This document shows positions 33,511 to 43,655 of a DNA stretch of 64,000 nucleotides, one piece after another. The position numbers were made by a program, and so were the translations under genes. The DNA lies in assembly GCA_023548195.1 (NCBI GenBank), contig JAJHZJ010000808.1, positions 62,001 to 126,000 on the forward strand. Reading direction: 5' to 3'. Position 1 is the stretch's first letter, and each line of letters begins with the position of its first letter. The stretch comes from Bettongia penicillata ogilbyi. Lineage: Eukaryota > Chordata > Mammalia > Diprotodontia > Potoroidae. A model generated the notes under the pieces. It saw only the letters and a program-made list of their open reading frames with translations. It was not told where the DNA came from and made no database searches.

Positions 33511-34400
33511 CATGCAGCTAAAGTTTGTCCATACCTAGAATGCTGCCTGACCCCAGTAACTCTCTAGTAATTCTGGAGATAGATCCAAGGTGTTTTGGGT
33601 TCTCCCAGGTCCTGCATGCACCCAAAGCATTCTTTTTTGAGTTACCACAGTCAAGACTTGTCCACTGAAGCTTGTATTTTGGGTTCTCTTATGTTTTGGT
33701 TTTGCCCAAATTTTATTGAATGTTTGTAGTTACGCACATCTATCTCAAACTACCTTGCTTTCAATTTGTCTTCCCAACAAAATTGCTTAACTGTATAAGT
33801 CTGGTTTCTGTGCTGGCACCCTTGTCCTAATCCTAAATAAGGGAACTATTCCAGAGTCTAGAAAGAGGAAAGTTACATCTTCAATAGAGCTGGCTCATCA
33901 CAGCTAACTCTCCTCTACCAAATGACCTAATAATTTCTTTTCTAAAACTCTTTCAGATTTTGGGCTTTGTTCTCAGAAAAAACATGCTTCTCTATAGTTA
34001 GTTACATATCTAGCTATATCTATCTATCCATCTATCTATCTATCTTCTACATAACGCTTTGTGTTATGATCTGTATCAATGCCAAAAATTGGACTGGTAA
34101 TATAGCAATAGTGAATTGATGAGTAGCTCATGTGATCCATTGCCACCCATATACCAACAAAAGGGATAGAGAAAGATTCTTAGTGTGTTGGGTGAAATCC
34201 TGTGAAAAGTTTATGGATGAATGTGGACAAGAATTACTGAGATGTAATGAAGGGGCTGATGAGATGGCATGAATGGGCTGCAATCTTCTGGAGGCAGTGA
34301 CCACATCAAGATCATTGCTCAATAGAAGAAACAGAGTGGTTGCATAGGTTTTTGGTAAAACAGTTTAGTAAGAACATTGACATGCACTGACTTTCCTATA
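33511..34400. other. unique sequence with a short (TATC)n
   Basis: A TATC/TATCCATC microsatellite lies at 34010-34046. No gene or interspersed repeat recognised elsewhere. Confidence 0.5.
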
Positions 34401-34404
34401 TGCC

Positions 34405-34695
34405 TGGAATTTTCTATCAACTCAATTTTGCCTCCTGGTTTCCCTGGCTTCCTTCAACCTTCACCTCAAATTCTACCTTCTGTAGGAAGCTTCTTTCCTA
34501 GATGCCAATATTTTCCCCATTCAGATTCCCATTTATTCTGTATATTCTCATAAATTAATAGTTATTTTCAAGTTGTATCCCCATTGGAATGTGTTCTCCC
34601 TAAAGGAAGAAACTATCTTTTTGCCTTTTTTTCTATCTCCAGCTCTTAGCACAGTGCCTGATATATAATGTGTTTAATAAATATTTGTTGACTGA
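34405..34695 (+). mobile_element. L2 3' end, plus
   Basis: CCCTGGCTTCCTTCAACC, ACCTTCTGTAGGAAGCTTC, AGCTCTTAGCACAGTGCCTG and TTTAATAAATATTTGTTGAC in the order of the L2 C-terminus and 3' UTR. One of the clearest L2 ends in the window. Confidence 0.85.
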
Positions 34696-34699
34696 CTTC

Positions 34700-35085
34700 C
34701 AACACACAAGCTTCTGACTGAATTGGATGCACATCCAAGGAGTAGAGGTGGAACCAATATGATGAAAGGACTTGAAACCAGGCTATGCAAGAATTGATTG
34801 AAAGAACTGGGATTCTTTAGCCTAGAGAATAGAAGACTTGGGTAGTGGAGGATATGATGGTTTCTTAAAGTATCTGAAGGACTATTATATGAAATAGGGA
34901 ATAGTTTGCTTTCCTTGGTCACTGACTATTGGCAACAGAGTTATGTTATGAAGAGGCAAATTTCAATTCCCTCCATGGAAGACTGAACAATGTGTGTTTT
35001 CCAGAAATAGAATGGGCTAACATTAATGAGTTCCTATCACCAGTGGTCTTCAGGCAGGATCATGATAAATACTTGGAAGTTGTAG
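34700..35085 (+). mobile_element. L3/CR1 3' end, plus
   Basis: ATGATGAAAGGACTTGAAACC, AACTGGGATTCTTTAGCCTAG, GAGAATAGAAGACTTGGG and AAAGTATCTGAAGGAC reproduce the last coding part of the L3/CR1 consensus. It follows the L2 end directly. Confidence 0.8.
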
Positions 35086-35214
35086 TGGTTAAATGTGTTT
35101 GAGTATGGACTTCACTACATAATTTCATGGAATCTCATGTTCTTGTGATATCTTATCACTACCCAAGCTGCCACTTATGCCTAGGCTTGTTCTGATACTG
35201 ACTGATGGCCATGT

Positions 35215-35335
35215 ACTCAGTTCAATAAACACTCCTTTATTACACAATACTAGGTACTAAGTAGGATACACAAATAATTCATGACATGGGGACTGCCTTC
35301 AAGAAATTCATAGTCCTATTTGTAAAATAAATGAT
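35215..35335 (-). mobile_element. L2 3' end, minus
   Basis: TTCAATAAACACTCCTTTATT, ACTAGGTACTAAG and GCCTTCAAGAAATTCATAGTC: diverged antisense L2 3' end. Confidence 0.65.
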
Positions 35336-35439
35336 TTAAATATACAAAGCTGTTTGAGGATGATGTATAAAATCATGACATACATATGCTTATGCATTAA
35401 AAAAAAAGAAAACTCTAGGGCTGGAACCATAAGTATCCC

Positions 35440-35715
35440 ATCTTCTGTAGAATTCTTTCTCTCTCCTTTTAAGATGTACTACTGATGCTACATTATGTAT
35501 AAATACTTCTGGGAATACAGCTCCCCCATCTTAAAGAGAATAGGCCCTCAGATTTCTTGCAGAACTTTGCATGACTCACATTGGCATTACATTCATTTAT
35601 GAGTTTACCTTTCTCTCTATCGAATTGTAAACTCTTTGAAAACAGGCTTTATGTCTTATCTTTGTATTTCTTAACACAATATTTTGACCAAGTAGCTACT
35701 TAATCAATGTTTGTG
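35440..35715 (+). mobile_element. L2 3' end, plus
   Basis: TTGTAAACTCTTTGAAAACAGG, TTATCTTTGTATTTCTTAACAC and TTAATCAATGTTTGTGGAA follow the L2 3' UTR order; the left half is weaker. Confidence 0.65.
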
Positions 35716-35724
35716 GAATTTAAC

Positions 35725-35870
35725 TGGTTATCTAGCCAAACCTCCTCATTTTATAGATAGGGAAATTGAGGATTAGAGAGGTCTAACCCAAGATAAAGTA
35801 ACCAGCTAGAGATGGAAGCCAGGATTCTAGGTCTTCAGACTCCCAGGCTTGTACTATGTCCTGTTTCACA
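35725..35870 (-). repeat. MIR-like SINE, minus
   Basis: CTCCTCATTTTATAGATAGGG, AAATTGAGGATTAGAGAGG, GTAACCAGCTAGAGATGGAAG: antisense MIR core. Confidence 0.72.
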
Positions 35871-36179
35871 TTGCCATCCTCAAGAGCTGGCTAAATTGGC
35901 TGTAATCAAGTATGGCACAGAAGACAGGAAAAATGAGTGCCTTGTTCTGTGCTCAGGAAAAAATCTGCTCTATGTATTAGTGAACCACAGTTTAAAAAGT
36001 ATTATTTCTTAAATGGATATCATAAAGAGGTTCTATGAAAGATTTACGATAGAGAAATTAGGAAACTTTTTAAAGTAAGCTGAAATCTCTAGGAAATATA
36101 ATAATATGAGTACATATGCCCTAACAGATACACATGCTGAAAAGAATGCTTAGACACAAATTCCCAACATTCTTTTGCT

Positions 36180-36545
36180 TATTTATTCTTTTAGAGAGCA
36201 TTCAGTGCCTGTATTATGGGCAATAGGCTGTGCAAATATTGGATAAGACGGGGTCATTGAGCTTAGAGTGTATGTGCATGTGGGGAGGATATAATTCAAA
36301 ACCAAATCTAACTTTCAATTATGATACAATAAGAGTATTAGCATCTCCCCAAATTCTTTTAGATCTGAGGGAGAACAAAATTGTGGAAATCCAAAGCTCT
36401 GTTGAAGAGATGACTCTTAAGATGAACTGGGATTTACTGGGCAAAGTATTGAAGACTTTGCATATAGAGAGAATAGTCCAGACACAAGCACAGAGATATA
36501 AAAGTTCAGGATCAGGGTCAGAGTCAGAAGGTAATTGAGCTCAGC
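36180..36545 (-). mobile_element. probable L2 remnant, minus (left part)
   Basis: ATTCAGTGCCTGTATTATGG resembles the antisense L2 terminal region, and AGTCCAGACACAAGCACAGAG resembles the antisense coding text. Text of the same kind resumes at 36840-36960 (TTTTTGAGCAGAGGAATTAC; AGTAGTCCAGAAG), on the far side of a MITE. Diverged; low confidence. Confidence 0.4.
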
Positions 36546-36554
36546 TGCAGTGTA

Positions 36555-36778
36555 GAGCAAAGGTGTCACACGTGTGTGGTCACCCACCACCCAAAGCACT
36601 AGAATGCTACATGAATCACATTAAAATGCAATGTGGAAATATTTAACAAAATAAGTAAAAATATAATAAAATGTTGATAATGTTAATAGTAGTTTTTGAA
36701 GTCAATATGAATTTGCAAAGATCGTTATGTACTTTTAAGTGGTCTCTGACTGTATTTGAGTTTGACATTACCAGCATA
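36555..36778 (+). mobile_element. hAT-type MITE, copy 2
   Basis: Starts CAAAGGTGTCACACGTGTG and ends GTTTGACATTACC, inverted repeats of the CAGAGGTGTCAAAC type. The body GGAAATATTTAACAAAATAAG and AAGTCAATATG match the other copies. Apparently inserted into the L2 remnant. Confidence 0.75.
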
Positions 36779-36839
36779 GAAAGAAACATTATGAGTTGAG
36801 GATCGAAATGTGCCTGCTTGTGGAGTACCTTGAGTACCA

Positions 36840-36980
36840 GGATAAAAGAAATTGCAACTTATTTGGTGGGTGACAGAGAACCAGATTTTTGAGCAGAGGA
36901 ATTACATAGCTAGCTTAGTGCTCAGGCGGCCAACATTCTATTGTCAGTAGTCCAGAAGCCACTGAAAATGCATCCCAAGA
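36840..36980 (-). mobile_element. probable L2 remnant, minus (right part)
   Basis: TTTTTGAGCAGAGGAATTAC and CAGTAGTCCAGAAGCC are diverged antisense L2 coding text (compare 16650-16690 and 61545-61570). Confidence 0.4.
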
Positions 36981-37204
36981 GACAGATAAAAAGTAGTTTG
37001 GGAGGGGCTTCCTTCCCAGAAGTCCCTTGATTTTTTAACAAAATCTGGAAATGACTTTGATACTGTTTTCCATATCTTTATGTTGGATATGCCTAGGAAC
37101 AACCTAAAAGAAAAATACTGAACCCTGGCACAACTTGTTGAAGGAGGGTGATTGTTGATTTGGAATCTGAGTACCAAATTCCTAAATGCGCTGTTCAACA
37201 AGAC

Positions 37205-37300
37205 TCTGGAGTAAGACAGTAATGGTAGCTCACATTTATGGAGCACTTACTGATTGTAGAACATTCTATAAGTGTTATCTCATTTGGTCCTACAAATATT
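37205..37300 (-). repeat. MIR-like SINE 3' fragment, minus
   Basis: AATGGTAGCTCACATTTATGG, GAGCACTTACTGATTG, TAAGTGTTATCTCATTTGGTC: antisense start of a MIR-like SINE, truncated. Confidence 0.6.
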
Positions 37301-37815
37301 GAGGTGCTACAAGCATCCATCACTGAATTCTCGGTCTTGCCTGATATTGAGGTATAAATGGGATCAAACAAATATTCCTCCATTGCTAAACCTTTTGAGG
37401 CATCTTGCATAATTTCTACAAATTCATGAGGAGATATTCTGTTAGAAGACACTTCAAAGAAGGTGTTTTCTTCTAACAAATAAAATGCTTTAAAAATAAA
37501 CAAAAATACAATGTGTACTTGTTTGTATTCCCTTCATCTTTAAGTCAGCTGGGTGGACATAAATGTTTGATATAAAAGGGAAAGTAGGAGCATCCAGGTG
37601 AGTAGTTGATTATTGTCATGACTGAGCTTTGTGATCATTAATAAGGTCTGAGATTTACTTTTTATGCCTCTGGTATCTTCTACTTCTTCAAATACTTTGT
37701 GAATTGTTACTTTCACATCCTCACAACTCTATTGCCTCCAACATAGATCTACTTTATGTCCACTTGGTCTACTGAACTGCCTTTTCCATTGTTTTTCCCT
37801 TTAGTGCATTTCTAT
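37301..37815. other. no recognisable feature
   Basis: A 102-codon minus-strand frame here (37195-37503) has no family resemblance and looks like chance. No repeat identified. Confidence 0.5.
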
Positions 37816-37817
37816 TC

Positions 37818-37950
37818 CTTCTATATGTGTGTATATGTATTTGCATGTGTGTACGTATAAATGTATTATGTAAGTGTAGGTGTGTATATACACATACATG
37901 TATATTATATATACATGTACATATACACATACACGCATATCTGTATAACT
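37818..37950. repeat. TG/TA compound microsatellite
   Basis: Imperfect TGTGTGTATATG and CATACATG units over about 130 bp. Confidence 0.85.
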
Positions 37951-38130
37951 GTGATGTTAGAGTCCAAATGTGGTGATGCATTTTCCTTGCTTATAAAAAG
38001 TTTATTATTATAAACTATTTTTGCAGATCTTTTCTATCTTTACTCAGCTTATTGATTACTTTTATTTTCATCCTTAGATTTCCTCAGTATGATTTTATTA
38101 AGTTGGTTCTTCCTTACCAAACTTTCTTAT

Positions 38131-38310
38131 TTTTTCCTTCTTTCCTTCCTTCCTTCCTTCCTTCCTTCCTTCCTTCCTTCCTTCCTTCCTTCCTTCCTTC
38201 CTTCCTTCCTTCCTTCCTTCCTTCCTTCCTTCCTTCCTTTCTTCCTTCTTTCCTCCCTCCCTCTTTCCCTCCCTTCCTTCCTTCTTTCCTTCCTTCCTTC
38301 CTTCCTTTTT
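38131..38310. repeat. (TTCC)n pyrimidine tract
   Basis: About 110 bp of perfect CTTC/TTCC units, then a degenerate half (38236-38310) with CTCCC and CTTT variants. Open frames reading Leu-Pro-Ser repeats across it are compositional. Confidence 0.95.
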
Positions 38311-38920
38311 TTCTTTTTTTAACCTTTAACTATTCTCTAGGTTTTACCTTATGTCAGATTTTACAAATGAGTTTAGGTTCTAAATCAGTGTTGTCCATGT
38401 CTACCATATCTTTCTACTTAGGCAATTAATTACTCAAGTATTTGTTGACTAAGGTGTTTTTGAGATCTTTTTGTCTTCCATTTTGATTTTATATAGGTTA
38501 AAATCTTATAAGAAATTATTGCAATTGAGGTCTATGTCCCTTCTGTCTAGATCTCATTTATTTTTGGTCATAATAGCTTGCTTTTAAATTGGTCATTTTG
38601 AAGCTGTTTTAATTACTTTTTTCTAATGTTTTCTAACTTTGATCTTTCCATTAATGATTTGGTTGTCTAGCTACATATACAGATTGTTGATTTTTGAATG
38701 ATTCCCATAAAAGTAATGAGCCTTTTCTGACTCATTAAAACATAATTTAATTTTGATTCTTTTTCAGAGAGAACATTCATGTTATATAGGTGTGAGGCTT
38801 CCATGAAGTATACACTTTTTGGACTCTCTCATTTCTTATTCTTGGCTCTATCTCTGTGATTTTTATATGATTCCTTTGCATTGAAGTTAGTGAATATCAA
38901 AAGTTTCTTACTGATTTCTC
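38311..38920. other. AT-rich unassigned sequence
   Basis: T-rich on the plus strand and possibly a very old antisense LINE, but no diagnostic segment is readable. Confidence 0.4.
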
Positions 38921-38924
38921 TGTG

Positions 38925-40210
38925 GAATTTTCTCATGTTCTTTTATTTCATTTTTATTTTTAATTTATGGAATAAAAATGCATTTCTACAAGAGTATATA
39001 ATAAAAAAGATGATTGCACATGAAATTACAAATCTACTATACACAACTTGCTATTCCTTTCAAATATACAACAAAATTTTTATGTAAATTTCTTTTATTC
39101 TCCCCCCACAGAAATGGCTACCATCAAACCCCAATAGGTGTGCAGATGTAGAATTATCCTATCCGTACTTCTATGTATCATTTATTTCTATGGATACAAA
39201 TAGCCTCTTTCTTCATATTTCATTTATAGTCTCATATAATTCTCAAGACAACATGGCTGTTATTATATACAATGTTCTCTGGGTTCTGCCCACTGTGCTT
39301 TCGTTGTTTCATGCTGATCTTTCCCCATGTTTTTCTACAATCATTGAGTTCATCATTTCTTATAGCACAGTAGTATTCCAATACAATCATATACCACAAC
39401 TTGTTCAGTCATTCCTCAATTGATAGGCATCCCTGTATTTCCTAGTTCTTTGCTACCACAAAAACAGCTATTATAAAGTCTCTAGAACATATAGGTTCAT
39501 TTCCTTTTTCCCTAATTAGCTTTGAAAATAGACCAAGTAGTGATATTGCTGGGTCAAAGGGTATAGGTAGTTTAATAATTCTTTGGGCATAATTCCAGAT
39601 TGCTCTCCAAAATGGCTGGATCATTTCACAATTCCACTAACAATGAATTAGTGTCCCAGTTTAACCATATCTCCTCCAACATTTGTCACTTTCCCCTTCT
39701 ATCATTTTAGCCAATCTGATCAAGTTTGTTTAAATTTGCAGTTCTCTAATCAATAATTATTTAGAGTATTTTTTCATATCAATATAAATTACTTTGATTT
39801 CTTCATTGGAAAACTGCCTGTTTATATCCTTTGACCATTTGTTAATTTGGGAATAACTTGTATTCTAATAGATTTGACAAAATTCTTTACATATTTTAGA
39901 TAGATTTTTATCTGATAAACTATCAATAAATTTTCCCCAAATTTTCTGCTTTCCTTCTGATCTTGGCTATATCTTTTTTTTTTTTATTTGTGCAAAACCT
40001 TTTAAATTTCATGTAATCAAAATTACCCATTTTACACTTAACCTTGCTCTCTATCTCTTGTTTATTCATAAATTGTTTGCCTATCCTTAAGTCTAATATA
40101 TAATATGTTCTGTGTTTTTTCCATTTTCTTGTAAAATCTCTCTTTATACCTAGGTCATGTATCGATTTTGACCTTATCTTGGCAAATGACGTAAGAAATT
40201 GGTCTATGCT
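38925..40210 (-). mobile_element. L1 3' half, minus strand
   Basis: From right to left on the minus strand: the conserved ORF2 segment near 40140-40205 (compare plus copy 3810-3900), the stretch 39780-39990, the block with GTGATATTGCTGGGTCAAAGG at 39540, the block near 39340-39470, and 3' UTR sequence to about 38925. The minus-strand frame at 39442-39624 carries ILPISLLGLFSK-like text (IPFDPAISLLGLFSKL), recognisable as ORF2 C-terminal region. Inactive. Confidence 0.82.
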
Positions 40211-40660
40211 TATTTATTTTTATTCACTATTTTCCTTCTCAGCCATTCTTTACCCTGCCCTTGTTAACTTATCTTCTCCCCTCACCCTCTTATTCCTTCT
40301 TTTACCCAACTCACCAAAAGTCCCTTCCTTTTTTTATTATTATCTTATCTATTCACCCAGCCCTTCTAATCTTAATGTGTCTACCTCTCTATTATTCCTG
40401 CCCCCACCCCATCCCCCAGTTTTCTTTAATAGATGTTGCCGTATAGACTGTAATTATTTGCATAGTGTTATTTTGGCAAGCACTTTAGCACTACAATATT
40501 TGATGACCACATGTTCCATGTAATTATATTTCTTGATAACTTTAGATGTGTGATAAACTAATGCTGCCAACTCTTTTATCTCTCACTCAAAGGAGGGCCT
40601 GTGTGCCATCCTTTCATCTAACTTCCAAACAATTGGACTAAATGTTTCAAAAGTCTGAAG
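40211..40660. other. unassigned, pyrimidine-rich then AT-rich
   Basis: The left half is C/T-rich (40230-40430), resembling the inter-ORF region of L1/HAL1 on the minus strand. The rest is unassigned. Confidence 0.4.
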
Positions 40661-40662
40661 AT

Positions 40663-40770
40663 TATAATATATATATATATATAATATATATATACACATA
40701 TTTTTATGCAATATATGTGTGTATGTGTATATATATATATATATATATGTTCACACACACATACACATAT
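40663..40770. repeat. TA/TG/CA compound microsatellite
   Basis: Two TA runs, a TGTG patch and a CACACACATACACATA patch in about 105 bp. Confidence 0.9.
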
Positions 40771-41074
40771 ATTGCTTTATGTTACAGAAGCAGACAGGTT
40801 GTTAGAAAAATTATTAATCTGACTCATATTTTTGAATATCTACTACTACTAAGAATAAAAAATTAGAAATGAATTGTTTGCATAAAGTAAGAATCCAAAT
40901 AAAGAATAAAGAAAATTTAAGTATTAGAATTGAATTAGACTGGTCTCTTAAGACTAACTTCTCTGGAAAAGGACATTGTAATAGGGAACTACATTTTAAG
41001 GTGTGACTTGCAGGTAATTAACAAAATTTGTGCAAAATGTTATTCTTTGGTGCAAGCTTCTGTGTGTTATCCAA

Positions 41075-41290
41075 ATAATAATAATAGCTAGCATTTATAT
41101 ACTATTTTAAGGTTTGCACAATTTTTTTTATCTCATTGTATGCCCATTATAACCATGGAAAGTAGGTGCTACTATAATCTCAAATTTTCAAATAAGGAAA
41201 TTTGGGAAGACATAGGGTAAGTGACTTGCCCAGGATCACTTATCAAGTCACCTGAGGTCTTCCCAACTCCATGCCATCAGAGATGGAAGA
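41075..41290 (-). repeat. marsupial MIR-like SINE, minus
   Basis: AATAATAATAATAGCTAGCA tail, CATTTATATACTATTTTAAGG, AAGTGACTTGCCCAGGATCAC in order. The 5' end is truncated near 41290. Confidence 0.82.
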
Positions 41291-42265
41291 GATTTGAGTC
41301 CTCCCTCCCTCCCTCTACTACCTCAATTAGAAGTAGCTAAAGCTCAGAGAATTACTGTGGAAGTAACCAGGATAATTAGTTTCAAGACTGTGATTCTAAT
41401 CCGATGTTGTGATCTCTTTCCCCTCCCCTCTCCAATCCCACCATGTCAAGTGTTCTACACTTATTAGGAGTTGAGAAAGATCATGGTAGGCAAGCACTGT
41501 TCTTTTCAAGGAATATCCATGCCCAGTTCTACTTATCAAGCAGCAGTTGGAAGCAGAGTACAATTCTATGGGTGGTTTTGAGGACAGTAGAAAGTAGAGA
41601 GATTTTTGGCAGATGGTGAGCAATGGTGGATATGGAGACTGGTCTTAGCGTGGTGTGTGTTAAACCATAGTAGGAGCTGCAAGGAGTCATTTTGTGTGAG
41701 AAAAGCAAAAAGACCAGCCTAGGCTTGGTCCTTTCACTTCATAGTTACCATTGGGAATAGGTTGTTAATAGATATGGTTTCAATCAGAGTGCTTATTGTG
41801 CTTGCTTCAGCAATTACGTATAGCTACTATCAGTGCAGGAGTAAAGAGCTGAGTTGAAATACTTCTGTCAAGTATTAGAAAGGTTTATCTAAATCATGTC
41901 AACTAGCCTGATGGAAACTGTCTGAAAAGGGTTGAGGAGGGCTCCCGTAAGCTTAAAATTATCCTCTCTGTGCAAGGATAGCCAAAACAACCAATCCAGG
42001 CTAATAGACATCTGCACCAAATAAGGATCCCAGGAATTTTGGACCTGAATTGTTCCCTAAAAAATAGCCAAAATAGTTGTAAGACTTTACAACAGCAGTT
42101 AGTCCAGTATTACTAACAGAAAGGGTTATTCTCCTTCCTCCTAAAATCTCCAGCTACACTCTATATTCCTGTATTAGTAATAGTGTTGTCCTTAGAATTG
42201 TTGTTTCCCCTTTTGCAAACTCTTCTATCTGGCTGTTTCCTGTGTGGATTCTGCTTTTGCCTATA
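41291..42265. other. no recognisable feature
   Basis: Unique-looking sequence. GTGCTTGCTTCAGCA at about 41797 resembles the start of U6 snRNA but is too short to support (see rejected items). Confidence 0.5.
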
Positions 42266-42269
42266 ATAC

Positions 42270-42550
42270 AGTCAATAGGCCAATAGTCAGTAAATATTTT
42301 ATTAAGTACTCAGTGTATGCTGGGCACTAAACTAGAAAGACAGTCCCTGACTTCAAGGGACTTACAATCTAATGCGATGAAGAAAACACCCAAAATTAGA
42401 CTGGAAAAGGGTATGGGGGAAAAGCACAAGAGGGTATGGGTTGGGGTATAATGTTCATGGAGCTGAAACCAAAGCAGAGTGAGTGATGGGAAATGAAGTT
42501 AGCTGGAAATTCTGAGACACAAATTCATAGGAGACCTGAATATTTTCCTC
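42270..42550 (-). mobile_element. L2 3' end, minus
   Basis: GTAAATATTTTATTAAGTAC, GCTGGGCACTAAACTAG, AGACAGTCCCTGACTTCAAGG and ACTTACAATCTAATG: antisense L2 3' UTR. 42400-42550 is diverged continuation. Confidence 0.75.
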
Positions 42551-42852
42551 AAAATGAAGCACCCATTTCTTATAGGCATAGGTCACACAAATCTGTTAAT
42601 GCCTGTGGTTTCTTAACTATCTGTAGCTATTTCTTATTTCTTGAGACTGGCTCAATGACTATTTAAATGATTAAAAAAAAATTGACTCCTCCCTGCTTGA
42701 AATAACCCTACTTGAAAATTAACTCATTACCCAATGATTACTAGAAATTCTTGAGGAGGTTTATATTTTTGCATTTTAAAGAACATTGTCTTAATGTTAG
42801 GAGATTGGTAAAAAGTATGTAATCCTAGCACAACAGAAAAGTATGCATACCC

Positions 42853-43386
42853 ATGTGCAACAGAAGTAAAATTACTTTTTTTTTAACTTGCCAACTTAGG
42901 AATCACTCTGGACCAGAGCTCCAGAGATATGTCTATACATCCACAGGGGAGTTTTCTGAAGAAACAGAACAGCTTACCAATACTCAGCTTTCTAATGTAC
43001 CTCTGCTTGAAAATAAATCAGAAAATGATGGCAATAAAAGGAGGTCTGTATATTGGACCTTCTTTCTCCCATTCTGGGAAGCACTTTGGAAGTGTTTCAA
43101 AAATTGTCAAGAACACAATTCAGCAAAATGGATTAAAGTGACCTCATCTGTAAATGAACCCCTTCCTAATGGACCCTCTTGCTTCAGAACTTCGCAAATT
43201 AGTTCTTCCCCATCAAGGCCCAGAACCTTGAGAGGATACAGTCTTAGAAGGGGAATTCGGATCAGATCTGGTCCTCAGGAGTGGCATGATCCTATCTGTG
43301 TGACCCAACTGCAAAGCAGCATTTCACATTCTATCGGCAAGCATGTCTTTCCTGAGCAAGCACCTAGTGCAAGGCATGGGGCTTAA
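42853..43386 (+). CDS. 177-codon open frame of unknown status (weak)
   Basis: The longest open frame in the window. It starts MCNRSKITFFLTCQL and is rich in Ser, Pro and Arg toward the C-terminus, with no signal peptide, transmembrane segment or domain I recognise. An acceptor-like TTTTTTTTAACTTGCCAACTTAG ends at about 42899, inside the frame, so a coding exon could start there. Against this: the last ~60 bp overlap an L2 remnant, no donor is obvious at the right end, and in 64 kb of AT-rich DNA one frame of this length can occur by chance. I think it is more likely non-coding. Confidence 0.15.
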   Translation: MCNRSKITFFLTCQLRNHSGPELQRYVYTSTGEFSEETEQLTNTQLSNVPLLENKSENDGNKRRSVYWTFFLPFWEALWKCFKNCQEHNSAKWIKVTSSVNEPLPNGPSCFRTSQISSSPSRPRTLRGYSLRRGIRIRSGPQEWHDPICVTQLQSSISHSIGKHVFPEQAPSARHGA

Positions 43387-43470
43387 GTCTTAGGGAAAAT
43401 ACAAAAAAAAAATGAATAATAAAAAGATCCTGTGCCCAAGATTCCAGTCTACTTGGAGATTTTGTAGGTG
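43325..43470 (-). mobile_element. L2 3' end, minus
   Basis: AAGCACCTAGTGCAAGGCATG, GGGAAAATACAAAAA and ATTCCAGTCTACTTGG: a diverged antisense L2 3' end, overlapping the end of the open frame at 42853-43386. Confidence 0.5.
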
Positions 43471-43509
43471 CATAAAGATATAAAATGTAAAATAGAATGT
43501 GGCATTAAT

Positions 43510-43655
43510 TATACACAGAATATTTTATATATACATCGGTACATATTTTATATATATACATATACACACATGCATATATATTTACGTATACATATAATAC
43601 ATATATGTGTGTATGTATATATGTCAGATATGTCATATATATATATATATCAGAT
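43510..43655. repeat. TA/CA/TG compound microsatellite
   Basis: Repeated TATATACATAT, CACACATGCATATATAT, TGTGTATGTATATATG and (TA)n units. Confidence 0.88.

Noticed and set aside
38052..38429. 125-codon frame with Leu-Pro-Ser-Phe repeats
   Set aside because: It is a translation of the TTCC microsatellite, not a protein gene.
41797..41830. U6 snRNA-like start GTGCTTGCTTCAGCA
   Set aside because: Only the first 15 bases resemble U6 (with two transitions); the following bases diverge, so chance or a tiny scrap cannot be separated.
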